A stretch of 64,000 nucleotides of DNA, from contig NC_083379.1 of NCBI RefSeq assembly GCF_031755915.1, forward strand, positions 4,227,501 through 4,291,500. Reading direction: 5' to 3'. Made by a program: the position numbers and the translations under genes. Under the pieces are notes generated by a model, which saw only the letters and a list, made by a program, of their open reading frames with translations, had not been told where the DNA came from and made no database searches. Shown in pieces: positions 36,701-52,465 of this stretch; position 1 is the first letter of the stretch; each line of letters starts with the position of its first letter. Source of the stretch: Ziziphus jujuba. Its lineage: Eukaryota; Streptophyta; Magnoliopsida; Rosales; Rhamnaceae.

Positions 36701-39700
36701 TAGCTCCATATGTTAACCAAATTATGATATTTTTTCAAATTGGCATTTTTAACCCTTGTTTTATAGTTTTATCGTAAATTATTTATTTCGTAAAATTCCA
36801 ATGTGTATGATATAAAAAGGGATAATTTGGATGAACAAGGTGTGGGAGATGGCAAGCACGGAAGTTGTGTTGGAATCGCACCGAAAAAACTTAGACCAAA
36901 GCTTCTGCTTTACACACTCTCTCTCCCCTTTGTCTTTGCATGGACACGTATATACAAAGAGAGAGAGAGAAAGAGACAGATTGGTGTTGCTTTGATCATG
37001 ATCTTCGCATGTATTTGTCCCACTTTTCCAAACTACCCTCCCATATTTATCTCTCACCTTGTTCTTTTCCTCTTTGTAGTTTATTTTTGTATATTATTTA
37101 TTTTTTCCTATTAGTCTACCACAATCACATAAAAATGTCAACACTACTAATTTGTGACATTTGAGGATGACATTGATCAATGACATAAACAACTTATACA
37201 ATTATAATGATAATTAAATGACAAGTAGTCTGGTCATATTGTTAACATTGCATCATCCATGATAAATGATGCACCATATCAGTCCCACATCAAAATTATT
37301 CAAATATTGTTTGTTTTTTTTTTTTTTTTTTAGTGATCTCAAACTATATTTGGAATTCTTTCATAATAAAATATTATTTTTCTCATCTATAACTCCTCTC
37401 AGGACTAGGGTATAGTCTAGATGCAAATACAAATGACGACATATGAGTAAATGACTTAATTATTATTTGACAATATACCTTTTCAAAATTTTCATTGTGT
37501 AGCCAAACTAAGCCTTTATAAAATTAATACATGGAGTGCCACATCTCTGGATTTGGATCTTATGTTTTCATCTTTGTTAACTAATAAGAAAATACTACCT
37601 CGTTTAACCTAGTGGAAAAAATAATTATTTTTATTTTTTAAAATGAATTGAGATTTCATAATTGGTTGGACAAGAATAGGGATGAAAAATCCCCTTTCCA
37701 CATCTTTGGTTTGGCCAGTTTGTGTTGATTGCAAAAAAAATAGACCAATGAATTAGAAAAAAAAATATGGGAGCATGGCATGGTTGGGCGTCTGAGGCAG
37801 AGACAGAGGGTATGCTAATGCAGGAAAGTGTTAAATGGGAAGTGGCAAATTCAAGTCTATATCTGTATATATACAATACAAAAGACTAGTGGTTAATTTA
37901 AAGACACAAGTAATTTGGCTTTTATTTCAGTCCCATGCTACTTGCAAACGTGCGTGTGCCATTTGCCAATGCCCACTCCTACATTTACTATTTAGTTCCA
38001 GTACCTGTGTTTCCATCCATCCATCTTCTGCTCCACTGTACTCTTAATTACTCTTTATTGTTTTTCTTCTCATTTTTGTGCCATTTTCCTTTTCCATCAC
38101 GTTTTGTGTTTTTACATCTCTTTTTTCAACCTGTCTGGACAAATTACGAAGCAGTTTCCAAATCTATTTACATAATATTTACTTTTTTGGCTCTTTTTTT
38201 TTCTTATCCTTCTTCTTCTTCTTCTCGATGATGATCATTATTGATATCCATGTTGATGGATTGGACATTTCAATCACTGTTTCCCCTACAATTAACACTA
38301 ATAAACATTTCCATAAAAAGAAAACTGATAAATATAAGAAAAAAGTATATATTTACTGGACTTATAGTGATATCATATGACCAAATCAGTTTATCATGTG
38401 TGGAAATAAAGATAATTTAAAAAGTCTATATAGATTTGCTAAGGTCTTTAATTTAAAAATAATAATAATGATAACGTTTTAAATTTCTTTGCTAGAAATC
38501 TTGTTGGAATATGCAAAACAATTCTATATATGTTTAATCATGTAGATTATTTTCGGACCTAAAAACAAACATACCTCTAAAAGATGTAATTAATTTATAA
38601 TCCTAAACCTTATTGTAGGGTAGATTCATTAGATAGAGAAAGCAGGTATAAGCTTTGGTAAATTTTGCCCAGCCCAGTGGAACAAAGAGTCTGAAAAAGT
38701 TTGATTTTAAAAGTTGCACATGATTACAATAAATGTGGTATTAATCTAACATGCAACATGAAATGGGTATGTGTGTCTTAGCTAAAATTGCGCCAACAGC
38801 ATTCACTAAATGCTAACGTGCATGCAGTAAATACATAACATGATAAACTTAAATGCTTCAATTTTGGTGCACATGCCACCAAATATATAAAACCCCCAAT
38901 AATATTTACAATATAATAAAATTCTTCTGCAAATTTTGATAACCTAAAACACACACTTAAAATTAAAATATTGTGTTTGGCACAGAAAATTTGAAGTATA
39001 CATAGAGAGTGTGTCAAAGTGCCTTTGAATTCGAATGTTGCTGGAAATTTTACGGACAAGGACCTACCGGGCCGTCTTTGTTTCACCGATCTAAAAATCC
39101 TTTTAAAAATTTTTTCATTGTTTGTTTCATTTTCTTTTAATACACTTATAACCCCAATATATATATATATATATATATTTTTTTTTTTTTCACTTTATGC
39201 AAACTACAAAAAAGATTCAGAATATTAATAGTAGTCCATTATATTATTTATTTATACTACAGATCATTCATAGACATTATTGAATACAAAAAATTTCTAC
39301 ACACATTTTTTTTTATCGGTTAGAATAATCTCTAATATAATTCCTTTGAGAGTTCAAATCCTTTGATCTCCAGTATTTAAAAAAAAAAATGTGATTAATT
39401 TCTTATATAGGTATGAATCAAAATAAAATAAAAGTATTAATATATATAGTTATGTGAAATATATATTAAAGAATCAAATGAAAACTTCATCAACTAAATT
39501 TATGCAAATAGGAAACATTTTTATATACCATAGGGCTACAGCTTTTTTTTTTTTTTTTTTTTAATTTTTGGGAGTATTCGAATCAAATCTCTCCGTATGA
39601 TTAATGGTATATTGGGTATGTTATCAGTCTAACGTGTAAAACCAATGAACTTATATTAGAACGAGGCCGCGTCAAGTAAGATTAATCTAATAATAAGTTT

Positions 39701-42027
39701 CTCATATTTACATTAAGGTGTGGGTTCAAAAAACACCCCATTCCCTTCAGGTTTGAGATGTTGTAAGTAGTAACCCAATCAGAAAAATATTAAAACAGAC
39801 CCATTACAACCCTCACTTTACACATAAAAAGAAGAAAAATTAAAATAAATAAATAAAAAAGCCAAGACTAATGATCTTTTCCTTTTTTTTCTTTTCTTTT
39901 TTTTTTCTTTTTTTCTTTCTTTTTTTCTTTTTTTTCATAAAGTTTGCTATTTGTCAAGTGGAAATCATCACTAATGGGACCTATGCTAGTTTGATAAATA
40001 TTATTTGGTTCTATTTAATTTTTTTTTATTTTTTAAAACTTAAAATCTAATTTGAAAAAATAAACTATAAATGGTAAATTTTTAATTAAATTGCTTTGTT
40101 AGTACGTAAGTTCACTGATTATGGACAAATAACATTTTTTTTGGTTTAGGATATCCCAAGTAAAATATCAAATAAAAATAAAGCCTAACGGTTTTATATA
40201 TAATCGATTATAATGGTAATGGTTATCAAATTATCAAAAACTATGTAAACGGGAAATAAAACGCAAAATTTTCATTATCAATTGTTTGATAATAATCGAA
40301 TGCAATGGCCCATGATATATATATATATATATATATATGGAGCCCGATCTTTCTTTTCCTTTCTAATTCGTCGCTCTTACACTATTTCATCCCTTAAGAC
40401 GGTTAGGCTCCTCAGTAAAATAAAATAAAATTTGGAAATTTCGGGAGATTCTGTTCTTATTTTTGCTCTTTTTCATTCTTATATTTGGTTGGTTTGGTGC
40501 TTGATTTGGCAGAGTTATATCATTCATAAACGTTGTTTTTGAATTAATTAGTATATTTATCCGTGAATTTGGCTACGTCCTCTTGGGAAAATGAAAACTA
40601 CCAACTTGAAAAAGTACAGAACTTTGTCAAATTAGATTAATCTTTGCATTGACCCATGCATGCCAGGTATTAATTAGGTGCACTAAGTAAATATGATTTT
40701 GCACTCTCCTAATTAAAGAAAATCTGAACCAAGTGAAACCACGTGTAAACAAGTAAATGCATCTCAAGGTTGATTCACTCAAAAGAAAAAATAAATAAAT
40801 AAATAAAATATTCCTTAGATTGAGAATGATGTTTTTGGGACTTAAAGATTTTTTTAATCAAAATAAGAATAATAAAGTCAAAAGTAATGGCTTGTAAAGG
40901 AGTATAAAATAGTTGAAGCAAAAATTTTAAAAAAAAAAAAAAATGCCAGTATAAAATATGAATACATAAGTTAGCTTTTTGCTGACCTAAGTTTTGTATA
41001 GGTTGAAGAAACAATTTGGGTAACAAGAAGCTGAGTTTTCCACTCGTTTATCTAGGAATTAGTTTAAGCCAACACCGCAAAGGGTCAACCATTTTTGAAC
41101 TTTGAGAACCAGTTTAATGAAATTAATTGTTATTATTCCTGTGCTACTCGAATTTAATTAAAGTCTGAACTGTGAAGTTTGAGAATCACATATGAATTCG
41201 TTTACTTTTCGTTCAATAAATTCTACCACATCATTTATTATTCCTTTATATTGACGATTAAATTAATTAGTTTAAAACCCGACCAACCTACTTAAAAGAT
41301 TTGACAAATTCATCAGTAGTTTCCACCTCAATGTCCCATGACTGGTTATTATTATTATTATTGATAAACATCACCCCTTAATTAGTAAGCAAAAATTAAA
41401 TTAGATACAACCTTAATTTGAAAGGAAATGCTAAAAATTGAATCCATGTTTCGTTCTCTGTCATTTTGCTAAAAAAGAAGTTCGTATGCATTTGAGATTG
41501 TTATACTACGCGATATTTTTCTTTTTAAAAATCAATGTCGATTTCATACAATATTGAAAAGCACATGCGAAGGGAGTTTTTAGAATTAGGTCCTCTTTAG
41601 TTCATTTGGCAAAAGTACAAGTAACATAGTGAAATTTAAATGTTCAGGTCCCTAATTGCTTTCAATATTTGTTTGAAGGTCGACAAAATTATATAACATC
41701 ATTACAGATATTAGGCAAGTTGCTTTATTACAGCATTGGACAAAAATAATTAATTGAGGACTAGAAATTCTATAACTCATTCAGCACAGAAGGCATTTTC
41801 AATGCATCTTTCTTGTAGCCCCTGATGCAGTTTCTCTTGTCTCTATAAAACATAACAACTACATACATATGAAGAAGAAGAAGAAGAAGAAAAGAGATTA
41901 ACAAAAATAAAAAATAAAAAGAAATAATGGAATACAATACAGTGACATGTCGATCCACGAAGAAAAATTGTGTATATTATAAGGGAAGAATATATGATGA
42001 TATTAACACCGGTCTTGATTCTTGAAT
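33790..42027. other. Gene-free, AT-rich intergenic region (8.2 kb)
   Basis: The left part (33.8-34.7 kb) holds the WOX9 promoter, with a TATA-like CTATAAG about 185 bases upstream of the start on the minus strand, GA tracts and a (TA)n run near 34290-34307. The rest carries many A/T runs, (TA)n tracts (34922-34940, 39159-39178, 40314-40338), a CT/T-rich stretch (39880-39936) and a GAA run near 41871-41890. I see no protein with recognisable features, no tRNA and no miRNA hairpin. The right end is the ROP 3'UTR. This gap and the one at 26.2-32.0 kb are the longest gene-free stretches here. Confidence 0.55.
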
Positions 42028-44654
<2,627 letters not shown>

Positions 44655-45494
44655 TCAATTTAAGGGGAATTTGGCCCTATACCCCTTTTCGAAGGGCTCC
44701 AAGTATATTCACCCTTCCGTTTTAAATTTTTTTATTTTGCTCTTTCATTTTCTAATATTCCCATATTACACTTATGAAAAGAAAAGGAAAAAAAAATTAA
44801 TGAAAGGGTTTGCTATTTTTCCCCTAACTTGAATGGAGCACAAAGATTTTCCAAATTTTTACCCTCCGATTAGAGGCAGATTTCTAAATTAATTGGACAA
44901 AAAAGTCTACCGAAATCACTATTTAACTCTCCTGCCGCCATCACCACCATGTCCGACAATCCTTTTAGCTCTTCTGCCGCCAGCACCACCACGTCCGACG
45001 ACCTTTCGCTGATGGTAGCATCAGGCCCCAAGTGGGCTTAGAAAACTATTTTTTTTCCTTTCTTTCTTTCTTTCCCTTTTTTTTTTTTTAGTTTTTTTTT
45101 TTCTTGTTTGTTTGTTAGATTTCTATGGTTATATTTTTATTTTTCCTATAAAAATTCAATTATGTGGAATTTTGATAGGATTTGCAATGCTTTTTCAATG
45201 CTTTTTCATGGAGAGTTGTGGGATGCTTTTTCACAGAGGAAAGAAAAGCAGAGGTGGAGCAGGGATTTTTTCTTTTCAATAGTGTGTGGTTTTTCTGGGA
45301 GAAGAAGGAAAAAAGGAAAAGCAGAGGTGCGGGCATGGCTTCCGGGAAGGAGGAAAGGAAAATAAAGGAATTTTTTAGTTTGTTAAGGGTGAAATAGGAA
45401 ATAGAGGGTAGATAAAAAAAACTGAAAAAAGAAGGGATAAATATCCTTAACCTCTAATTTTGGTGGGTATTGGGCCAAATCCCCCTCAATTTAA
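44655..45494. mobile_element. Mutator-like non-autonomous element with 9-bp target duplication
   Basis: The direct repeat TCAATTTAA flanks the element at 44655-44663 and 45486-45494. Between them (44664-45485, 822 bp) the left end starts GGGGAATTTGGCCCTATACC and the right end, read on the minus strand, starts GGGGGATTTGGCCCAATACC. Similarity between the two ends continues, imperfectly, to about 65 bases. A 9-bp duplication is the hallmark of Mutator-like elements (established knowledge). There is no transposase. The interior has an unusually GC-rich stretch with an imperfect ~40-bp tandem repeat (44929-45008; CTGCCGCCA..ACCACCA.GTCCGAC), possibly captured host sequence. Read-through ORFs at 45108-45397 are low-complexity and not considered genes. 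Confidence 0.82.
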
Positions 45495-46961
45495 TTCATG
45501 CCCAATCGGTGGTGTACAGTAGAGTAGACGCCCACAACCCTCGATAACTTTCCAACTGTGTTTTTGGACCAATCCGAATTTCTTTCATTTGCTATACGAC
45601 TAGTGAATATTATTAGTCAATTTTCTTCAGAAAAAAATATATATAAATCTATATTAGTCAATTCATTTTAAAAAAGTAGAAAAGAGAAAAAATAATTAAA
45701 GTAAATAAATAATAATGTTTTTAAGATCAGTTGGAATTCTAGCGCTAATCTAACACAAATAAAGATAGAATAAAAGGGATAAAAGAAAAGAAGATCCTGA
45801 TTATTATTAGATGACTAGTCAATTTAGAGGTTCTTGTAAGAACAGTGTAGTGGTAATTTTGTCGGATAGCAATTTCGAATTTGAATCCAAAAAGCAATAA
45901 AGTGAAAATAATCCTTTTAAAAAGAAAAAAAGAATGAAAGGTCGAAGGTCTGTTTTTTTTTTTTAACATTTTTTTTTTTTACCTAATCTAGAATTGTAAT
46001 TTGGATTTGTTTGTACGGAAACAAAAAACAATAAACTTATTATTTATATATATTATTTCTTGTCCATATGCCCTATGACATTGATTAATATATATCGATA
46101 TATATAGTTACATATGCAAAATTAATGCCAACCAAGAAAAAATCTAAAAAGAATAAGAATTTGCGTTCTTTTATGTTTGTCATGAGAAATTAAAAACTTC
46201 TATAATATGCATCTTTTATGTTAAATTATATTTTCCTCATAATTTTCATTTACCAAATAATTAATGAAACTAAAATCTTTAAATTTTTATTCTTTTATTT
46301 TTGTTTTCCTTTGTGAATTCCGGACTCCGAAGATAAAGATTAAAACCTTTATTATTTTACCCTGGATAAATTAAGTTAACGATGCAGTCATATATAAATT
46401 AACGAGCAAAACAATATATAAAAAAGCAAAATAGTGCATCCGTTCGATCGGATTGTTAGTATCCAAGATTTCAGATTGATAATATAATTTTTTTTTAAAA
46501 AAAAAATTAAATAGGCAGCTAAAAACTCTGCGTTTGGATAGGATGGGACGCTATTGTTACTTGATTGTAATAGGATGTTAGCAAAGAAAACCTATAAATA
46601 AATAGCCTCAAACCCCCAATGTTATCGCTACCTTCTCTCCCAAAAAGAAAGAAGAAAAAATCGCCGCCTTTCTTTCACAGTTGACTACGCGCACTCCTGC
46701 CTTTCCGTCTGTCTTCCTTAATATTTGTACGTATAATTCTCTATATACAACATTTATTGCACTTGGTTTGCATGGTTTGATTCTCTCTCTGGTTCTTTTG
46801 CTTCGTTTGGATACCCTTCCTAATTTTTTACTAACAAATACTATATGGTTAATGATCTTATATAAATTACCATGCATGTATGTGTGTATATCTTATTCTA
46901 TATGAATTTAAATATTAATTAAAAAAAAATTTGACCTGGTAGCTAGTGGGTTATATAGAAG
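45495..46961. other. AT-rich sequence upstream of the LBD gene
   Basis: A/T-rich with T runs (45952-45980) and (TA)n stretches near 46045-46110. The last ~400 bases probably include the LBD promoter and leader: a CTATAAATAAATAG block at about 46590-46603 is a plausible TATA region. No other gene seen. Confidence 0.45.
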
Positions 46962-47849
46962 ATGGTGCGCAAAGGTGATGAAGAATATAATTCAAAACCA
47001 AGAAGCAGCAGTAATAGTAGTAGTAGTGGTAGTAGTAGTAGTACAAGGCATGCATGTGCGGCGTGCAGACACCAAAGGAGGAAGTGCAAACCGGACTGCG
47101 TGATGGCTCCGTTTTTCCCGGCTGACAAAATGGAGGAATTTCTAGACGTGCATAAGATATTCGGAGTCAGCAACATCGTCAAGTGTCTGAAAAGTATCCA
47201 AACCGAAGAGATTAGAAAACTTGCTGCTGACTCTTTCAAATGGGAAGCTTCGGTTTGGAAACAAGATCCGATTAATGGGCCTCTTGGAGTCTATAACCAA
47301 CTCAAATCCAAGCTTCAACACTGCAGATCAGGAGCCTGCTGCTGCACATGTACATGTAACCCAATCCAACAACAACAACCGCCTTCCAACCATATTATGT
47401 ATAATAATGGACCTCCTCATCACAGCACCAGCAGCAGCAGCAGCAGCAATATTGTTAATGGTTATCATCAGCAGCATCATCATAATTTTTCCATGCCAAT
47501 GCAAACAAATAACGGATATGATGCTCCTCCTCGGCCAGCTGTGCTATATTCACATCCAATTTATCACCATCATCAGCAGCAAAGTGTACGACATTTGTCA
47601 CTCCCTGCTGGATGTACTACTGGTGGTGGTGGTGCTATTACTCAACGACTAGTGGTAGAAAGAAGCAGCTCAGGTGCAATGGAGTATCAAACGTTTAACA
47701 ACAACAATTTTTTTCATGGAACAAGCAGTACCAGCAATAGCATTAGTGGCAATATTGGCGCTCCAATATCCCAGCTTATGAGACAACCAAAAATCAACAA
47801 TCCCCCTCCTCCTCCACCACCACATCAATTTCATCCTCTTCCACAATGA
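46962..47849 (+). CDS. LOB-domain (LBD/ASL) transcription factor, class I, LBD22-like
   Basis: A single exon of 295 residues. After a Ser-rich leader, the LOB domain occupies about 30-130: the zinc-binding C block CX2CX6CX3C (Cys32, Cys35, Cys42, Cys46 in CAACRHQRRKCKPDC), VMAPFFP, and the GAS-type block with FGVSNIVKCL (67-76) through GPLGVYNQL (106-114). LBD proteins are plant-specific DNA-binding factors of organ boundaries, roots and vascular tissue (family knowledge). The C-terminal half is low complexity: Gln, His, Ser, Asn, Gly and Pro runs. Odd points are the absence of the intron often found in LBD genes after the domain, and a Cys cluster just after it (Cys121, 126, 127, 128, 130, 132). 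The closest subgroup appears to be LBD22-like but I am not sure. The start at 46962 is the first ATG before the domain in frame. Confidence 0.92.
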   Translation: MVRKGDEEYNSKPRSSSNSSSSGSSSSTRHACAACRHQRRKCKPDCVMAPFFPADKMEEFLDVHKIFGVSNIVKCLKSIQTEEIRKLAADSFKWEASVWKQDPINGPLGVYNQLKSKLQHCRSGACCCTCTCNPIQQQQPPSNHIMYNNGPPHHSTSSSSSSNIVNGYHQQHHHNFSMPMQTNNGYDAPPRPAVLYSHPIYHHHQQQSVRHLSLPAGCTTGGGGAITQRLVVERSSSGAMEYQTFNNNNFFHGTSSTSNSISGNIGAPISQLMRQPKINNPPPPPPPHQFHPLPQ

Positions 47850-49847
47850 AAAAATATAGCTTTTTTGTTTTTTTTTAGTGGGGTGGGGGTTTTATTTTGA
47901 TATTTAAATTTCTGGGGATTTTTATTTTATTTTATTTTTTTTATGGAATATATGTCAGAGTTGATTAAGATTTGTTAATTGGAACCGTACCATCAATATT
48001 GAATTGTTATGCTGCATTCTCAGTCGTAAAAAAAAATTCATATGCTAATATGTATTTTTTTACCTCTGTCTTTCCAGACCCACGGATCCTTTTTTTTTTT
48101 TTTTTTTTTAAACTAGGTTTCTTTATTATTTTTTACTAATTATTATTATTGTTTTTTATTTTAAGACCTTGCTCTTACATTAGATTTTCACTTTCCGTAC
48201 TGCTATTACATTAGATTACGGCTCACAATCCGTACGATCGATATGTGCAAAACACAGACTGGGCTACTTGCTATTGTCCAATTCCTTCCCAGTTGGGCTA
48301 AAGTTTTGAAGAAGCCCATTCCAAGGCATGAATGTGGAAATGTTTTCTTAATATCGTTTTGTGTATCTTATCTACATGGCGTTGTTACCTTTTCGTGGTT
48401 TCTTTTTATTTTTGTTTTATTAAGCTTGCAGCTGTGGATCAATCTAACCAAGTGACAACTTTTGAAGGTATGGAAATTATATCCATCTTGATGATATTAC
48501 TCCTTAGATTTTTGCACTTTCCCATATATATTATAGTACTTCATCATATATTGTTGTTTTCCTTTGATTTTCAATTTTTTTTTTCTTTTTTACCATTTTA
48601 AAACACCAGACGAAAAGGTTTTTCTTTTCTGTAAATTTATGAAATATATGGGTTAAATACGAAGATGGTGATCAGTATAAAGGGTTTGATCCAATTTTAT
48701 AGTTCACCCTTATAGAGTACAAAATTAATAAAATTAAAAAATTAGAACTGCAAAAAATTACAGTTACACTCAGATAGTAATATTATATTTGTCTAAGAAT
48801 ATAAATTTTGACAAACTCATCTTTAATAGGGTTGGTCTTCATCGTGCATGCAAGCATCAAATTGACAATTACCTCAAAAATTGAGGAAGGAAAAGAACTC
48901 TATTTTCAATTTCAACACACACACTTGCACATAATGTATTTGCCGATAGTGAATGACATTTACACATGCCTCCACAGAAAGGTTATTGCCTTTTTTTTTC
49001 CTTTTTTTTTTTTATGGGGAAAATTGCTATTATTATTATTATTTTTTTTTTTTTTTTTTTTTGTGCTTGAAGGGAAAATTGCTATTATTGGTGACCAATA
49101 ATTGTTACTATTGATGGTCTTACTTGGAAGTCAAGTTTCTACCCCGATCAACACCCTATCTTCTTACTATGGTCAATCTTTTTCTTCACAATTAGCACCA
49201 TCTACCCAACTGGTTTTCCACTTTGGATATAAATAGATAAGCTCAAGGAAATTTCCAAGAAATCAAAATTCAAAATTAATAAAAGAAAAAAGGACAAAAA
49301 AGAATCAAAAGACAAACCCAACTTTGAATTTGACATGTCCTCCTCAATCCCCCCTTTGAACTTTCAAAATGTTTTTTTTATTTGCCATCAGTTTCGTGTT
49401 TTGTTTTTGGAATAAAACAGTATATCTAACACCCACTTCATTCAAACCACGTGAATTATTAGTATCCAGTGGGATCTATCTCTTTCTAGCTATTTGATTT
49501 TGATTTTGATACATATATTTTTTTTGATCGTCCAGTTATTAAAGCAGGAACAAAAAGGAAAATCCTTTGAAATGTCAAAAATGTAGACTAATAACCAAGT
49601 CTTATTTAAAAAGGGACCCACTTTATGATAGAAACTTACAAGCATGGTGAGGTGGTTTTGTGCTAAATTCCAAATGTTAGCATCATCATCCCACAAACAG
49701 ACGTCCTATCTCTCTTTGACGAGTCACCCCGGTGACATCACCAAAACCAATATCACAATCCCACCTATGTACCTGGACTACCCTTCTTTTTTGCCATTGT
49801 TTTCCAGTTCATTTGCCAATTTGACACACTTTCCTTTTTCTTTTCTT

Positions 49848-49887
<40 letters not shown>

Positions 49888-51940
49888 GCTTTTTATTGGT
49901 AGCTGAGGCTCTTAATTTTGGTAGAATACTTGCTCGATTAAACTACTATTTAATTTCTCTTATAATTTATCATTATGAATTGGAATTTACGTCTCCAAAA
50001 AAGGAAAAGAAAAGAAAGTATAATAAAAGCAATTTATCATTCATATGTTTCATTACAATGTTATGAAAAAAAAAAAAAAAAAGCCTTATACACAATTGTT
50101 ATATAGGATGATGGTCTAATTTTTACCTATCATTTACCAATATTTCCTACAATTTTTTCTACATTTCAAAATCATCAAATATTCTAATTATTCGACGGTA
50201 ATATTCTAATTATTGTATATGGTTTATATATTTTACTTTGCTATATATATATATAAGATAGATTATTTTATTTATTTCGCTCGTAATTATTGACTGTTGT
50301 ACATGCAATATTAACTAAATAATACAAGTTTTTTTCTTCAAAATTATAAATAGATTATAAATGACTAATAAATGTTAAATAAAAGTGGGACTTTCTAGTT
50401 TTTATTAGATTAACGAAGATGGCTATTTGGTATAAAAGATAACGTTTTCCGAGGTTTGACTTCTACTGTTTGGTTGATTTGAGAAATTTGGACTTCGACT
50501 AAAACATTTTTTTTCTAAATGAGTAGAAAAGGTTTAAATTTCATGTAATGCGCTAGTAGATCTTTGCCATTTTCTGCATGATCGATTGGGGGGAATCTGA
50601 ATTTTGATGTATGTTTGCATAATATTCATTATTTCTCTTTCCTCAAGGAAATAAACAAGTTCTCACGTTCCTCTGCATTTTCTTCTCAATGTTAGTCCAC
50701 GTCAACACATTAATTATTCTTTTCACAATAAGTTATTTTGAGATTAACACAAATTAGGGAATGGAAAGTAGACAGATAAAAATCATTTCAAATGGATATG
50801 TATTTTTTTGGCATAGATATTTGAATTTTTTATTTTAAAAAATAATAATTTTATCATTAAAATATCCTATAAACATACCGACTAAATATATTATATTGTT
50901 TTATTGAAAAGACCCTGGTATTTTAAAGCAAATATTATATATATACATACATATATTATCCATACATATATATATATATAGAAGTAAATGCTAACAGACA
51001 GAAATTTTAAAACACGTGCACTAAAAAACTACTTTTGATTTAAAAACAGCAAAAAGAAAACTCAATTGTTGAATAGTGTTTTTAAGCTATAAGAATTACT
51101 TTCAACTACATGAAAAAACAAAAAGTACTATTTATATCACCAACCTCTTGAATAACAAAATTTAGTGGATATGAAAGCAACAGTTTTGTTGCACTTACAG
51201 GATTCATGTACACATTCTTTAAGGCATATGTATACTTTTTATCCATTTTGTGTGCTGTCTCAATGTAAACCGTGGAACTGCAGCGAAATTAGAGCCCAGT
51301 TCATGCAAACCGATAGTTATACGTTGGTCATCAGATTAGTTCATCCATGTGGTACACAAAACTTACCATTACTGTGAACATTACTTGGCAGTTCAAACTC
51401 AACTTTCATAAAAGATACTGTATAATCTATTTAGAAAATTAAAACCAAATGTAATAATATAAGGTCACTTTTTCAGATCAAGAAACATCACAAATTCAAA
51501 CCAGTATGCCACCTCTTTGAAAAATCTATGAGGCATCAAAATTCAGGATCTGTATATTTAATAAAACCCATATTAAGTACAAATATCCCTAAATACTTTT
51601 AGTGCTTCCCATGGAAAAAAGAAACAAAAATATATAGATACATGGAAAGTGCATATTTGTAATATCAGGGTAAAACCGAAGGCAAAAGTTGTTCACCGCT
51701 CACCAACCCAATGGGTGAAAAAATAAAAATAAAAATACCCCATTTTGCTATGCAATTCCTATCACCTTCCTCTTTGCCAATAAATAAAATTCTTGGGACC
51801 CCCCACAAGAAAAAAAAAAAAAAAGTGGCCCATTCATTCCAACTTAAATACAAGTCTAGAAGCTACAAAAGCACAATCTTCCAACCTTTCAAGTTCAACT
51901 CCGAAGAAGCTGTGCCCAAAGGAGGAAGAAAAAGAAGGCA
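47850..51940. other. Intergenic region between the LBD and Pti5-like genes
   Basis: Contains T runs (48090-48109, 49042-49062), a CT repeat (49853-49886), (TA)n runs near 50242-50255 and 50966-50981, and AT-rich filler. Short open stretches lack any recognisable domain. The 100-150 bases before 51941 are CA-rich and likely the leader of the ERF gene. Confidence 0.5.
49853..49886 (+). repeat. (CT)17 microsatellite
   Basis: A clean CT dinucleotide run of 34 bases preceded by T-rich sequence. Intergenic. Confidence 0.9.
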
Positions 51941-52465
51941 ATGGTTTTAGCCTCCCAGAGCGAGTTACCTCTCAACGAGAATGACTCACAAGACATGGTC
52001 ATATACCAAGTCCTAAACGAAGCCATGGCACTCAATGGCTCTCTTCTACCTCAAAGACACCAAACCAATCAATCGACAAGTCTTGAAGCAGGCAAGAGCA
52101 TTGGGAAGAAGCACTACAGAGGAGTTAGGCGTCGTCCATGGGGCAAATACGCTGCTGAAATCCGCGACTCTGCTCGGCATGGTGCTCGAGTTTGGCTCGG
52201 AACCTTCGAAACGGCTGAAGAGGCTGCTTTGGCGTACGACAAGGCTGCTTTCAGGATGCGTGGAGCCAAGGCACTTCTCAATTTCCCTGCTGAGGTTGTA
52301 GCCGCAGCATCATCATCGTCAACGACTATTCAAAGAGTTAAGCCCAATACATCTAACAATCCGGACTCGAGTGGTGACTCGAGCTTGCTTTCTATTGGTT
52401 CTTCGAGATCAGATTCAGAGAGCACCACAAGTGGGGAGGTAAAAGATATGGGTCAGGTCACCTAG
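51941..52465 (+). CDS. ERF transcription factor, Pti5-like
   Basis: A single exon of 174 residues. The N-terminal block [20 protein letters not shown] (9-28) is what I remember of tomato Pti5, a pathogenesis-related activator that interacts with the Pto kinase. The AP2/ERF domain lies at about 58-117 ([20 protein letters not shown]...[16 protein letters not shown]), with Ala72 and Asp76 in the positions that define the ERF subfamily and GCC-box recognition. The tail is Ser/Asn/Asp-rich and could be an activation region (inference). No EAR repression motif is seen. The gene is convergent with a second ERF 3.1 kb downstream. The start at 51941 is the first in-frame ATG; the conserved block follows at once. 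Confidence 0.93.
   Translation: MVLASQSELPLNENDSQDMVIYQVLNEAMALNGSLLPQRHQTNQSTSLEAGKSIGKKHYRGVRRRPWGKYAAEIRDSARHGARVWLGTFETAEEAALAYDKAAFRMRGAKALLNFPAEVVAAASSSSTTIQRVKPNTSNNPDSSGDSSLLSIGSSRSDSESTTSGEVKDMGQVT

Noticed and set aside
36590..36780. Possible further inverted-repeat element
   Set aside because: Sequence looks transposon-like (TTCAAATAGTTTCC, CCCCTTATATTTC), but I could not find a matching inverted end or target duplication.
36803..37164. ORFs near 36.8-37.2 kb on both strands
   Set aside because: Phe/Leu/Tyr-rich peptides with a GA-repeat-derived Arg/Glu stretch; no start context, splice partners or family resemblance.
39321..39720. Possible tRNA-like or box-B-like stretches (GTTCAAATCC near 39353)
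   Set aside because: No cloverleaf could be drawn around the motif; it is a chance match in AT-rich DNA.
45108..45397. Two overlapping ORFs in the Mutator-like element
   Set aside because: Lys/Arg/Phe-rich low-complexity peptides from A- and T-rich DNA within the transposon; no transposase or other domain.
47221..47652. 143-codon plus-strand ORF in the LBD gene
   Set aside because: It is a second frame of the LBD exon, with poly-Ala/Ile/Val runs produced by repeat codons. The LBD frame carries the real domain.
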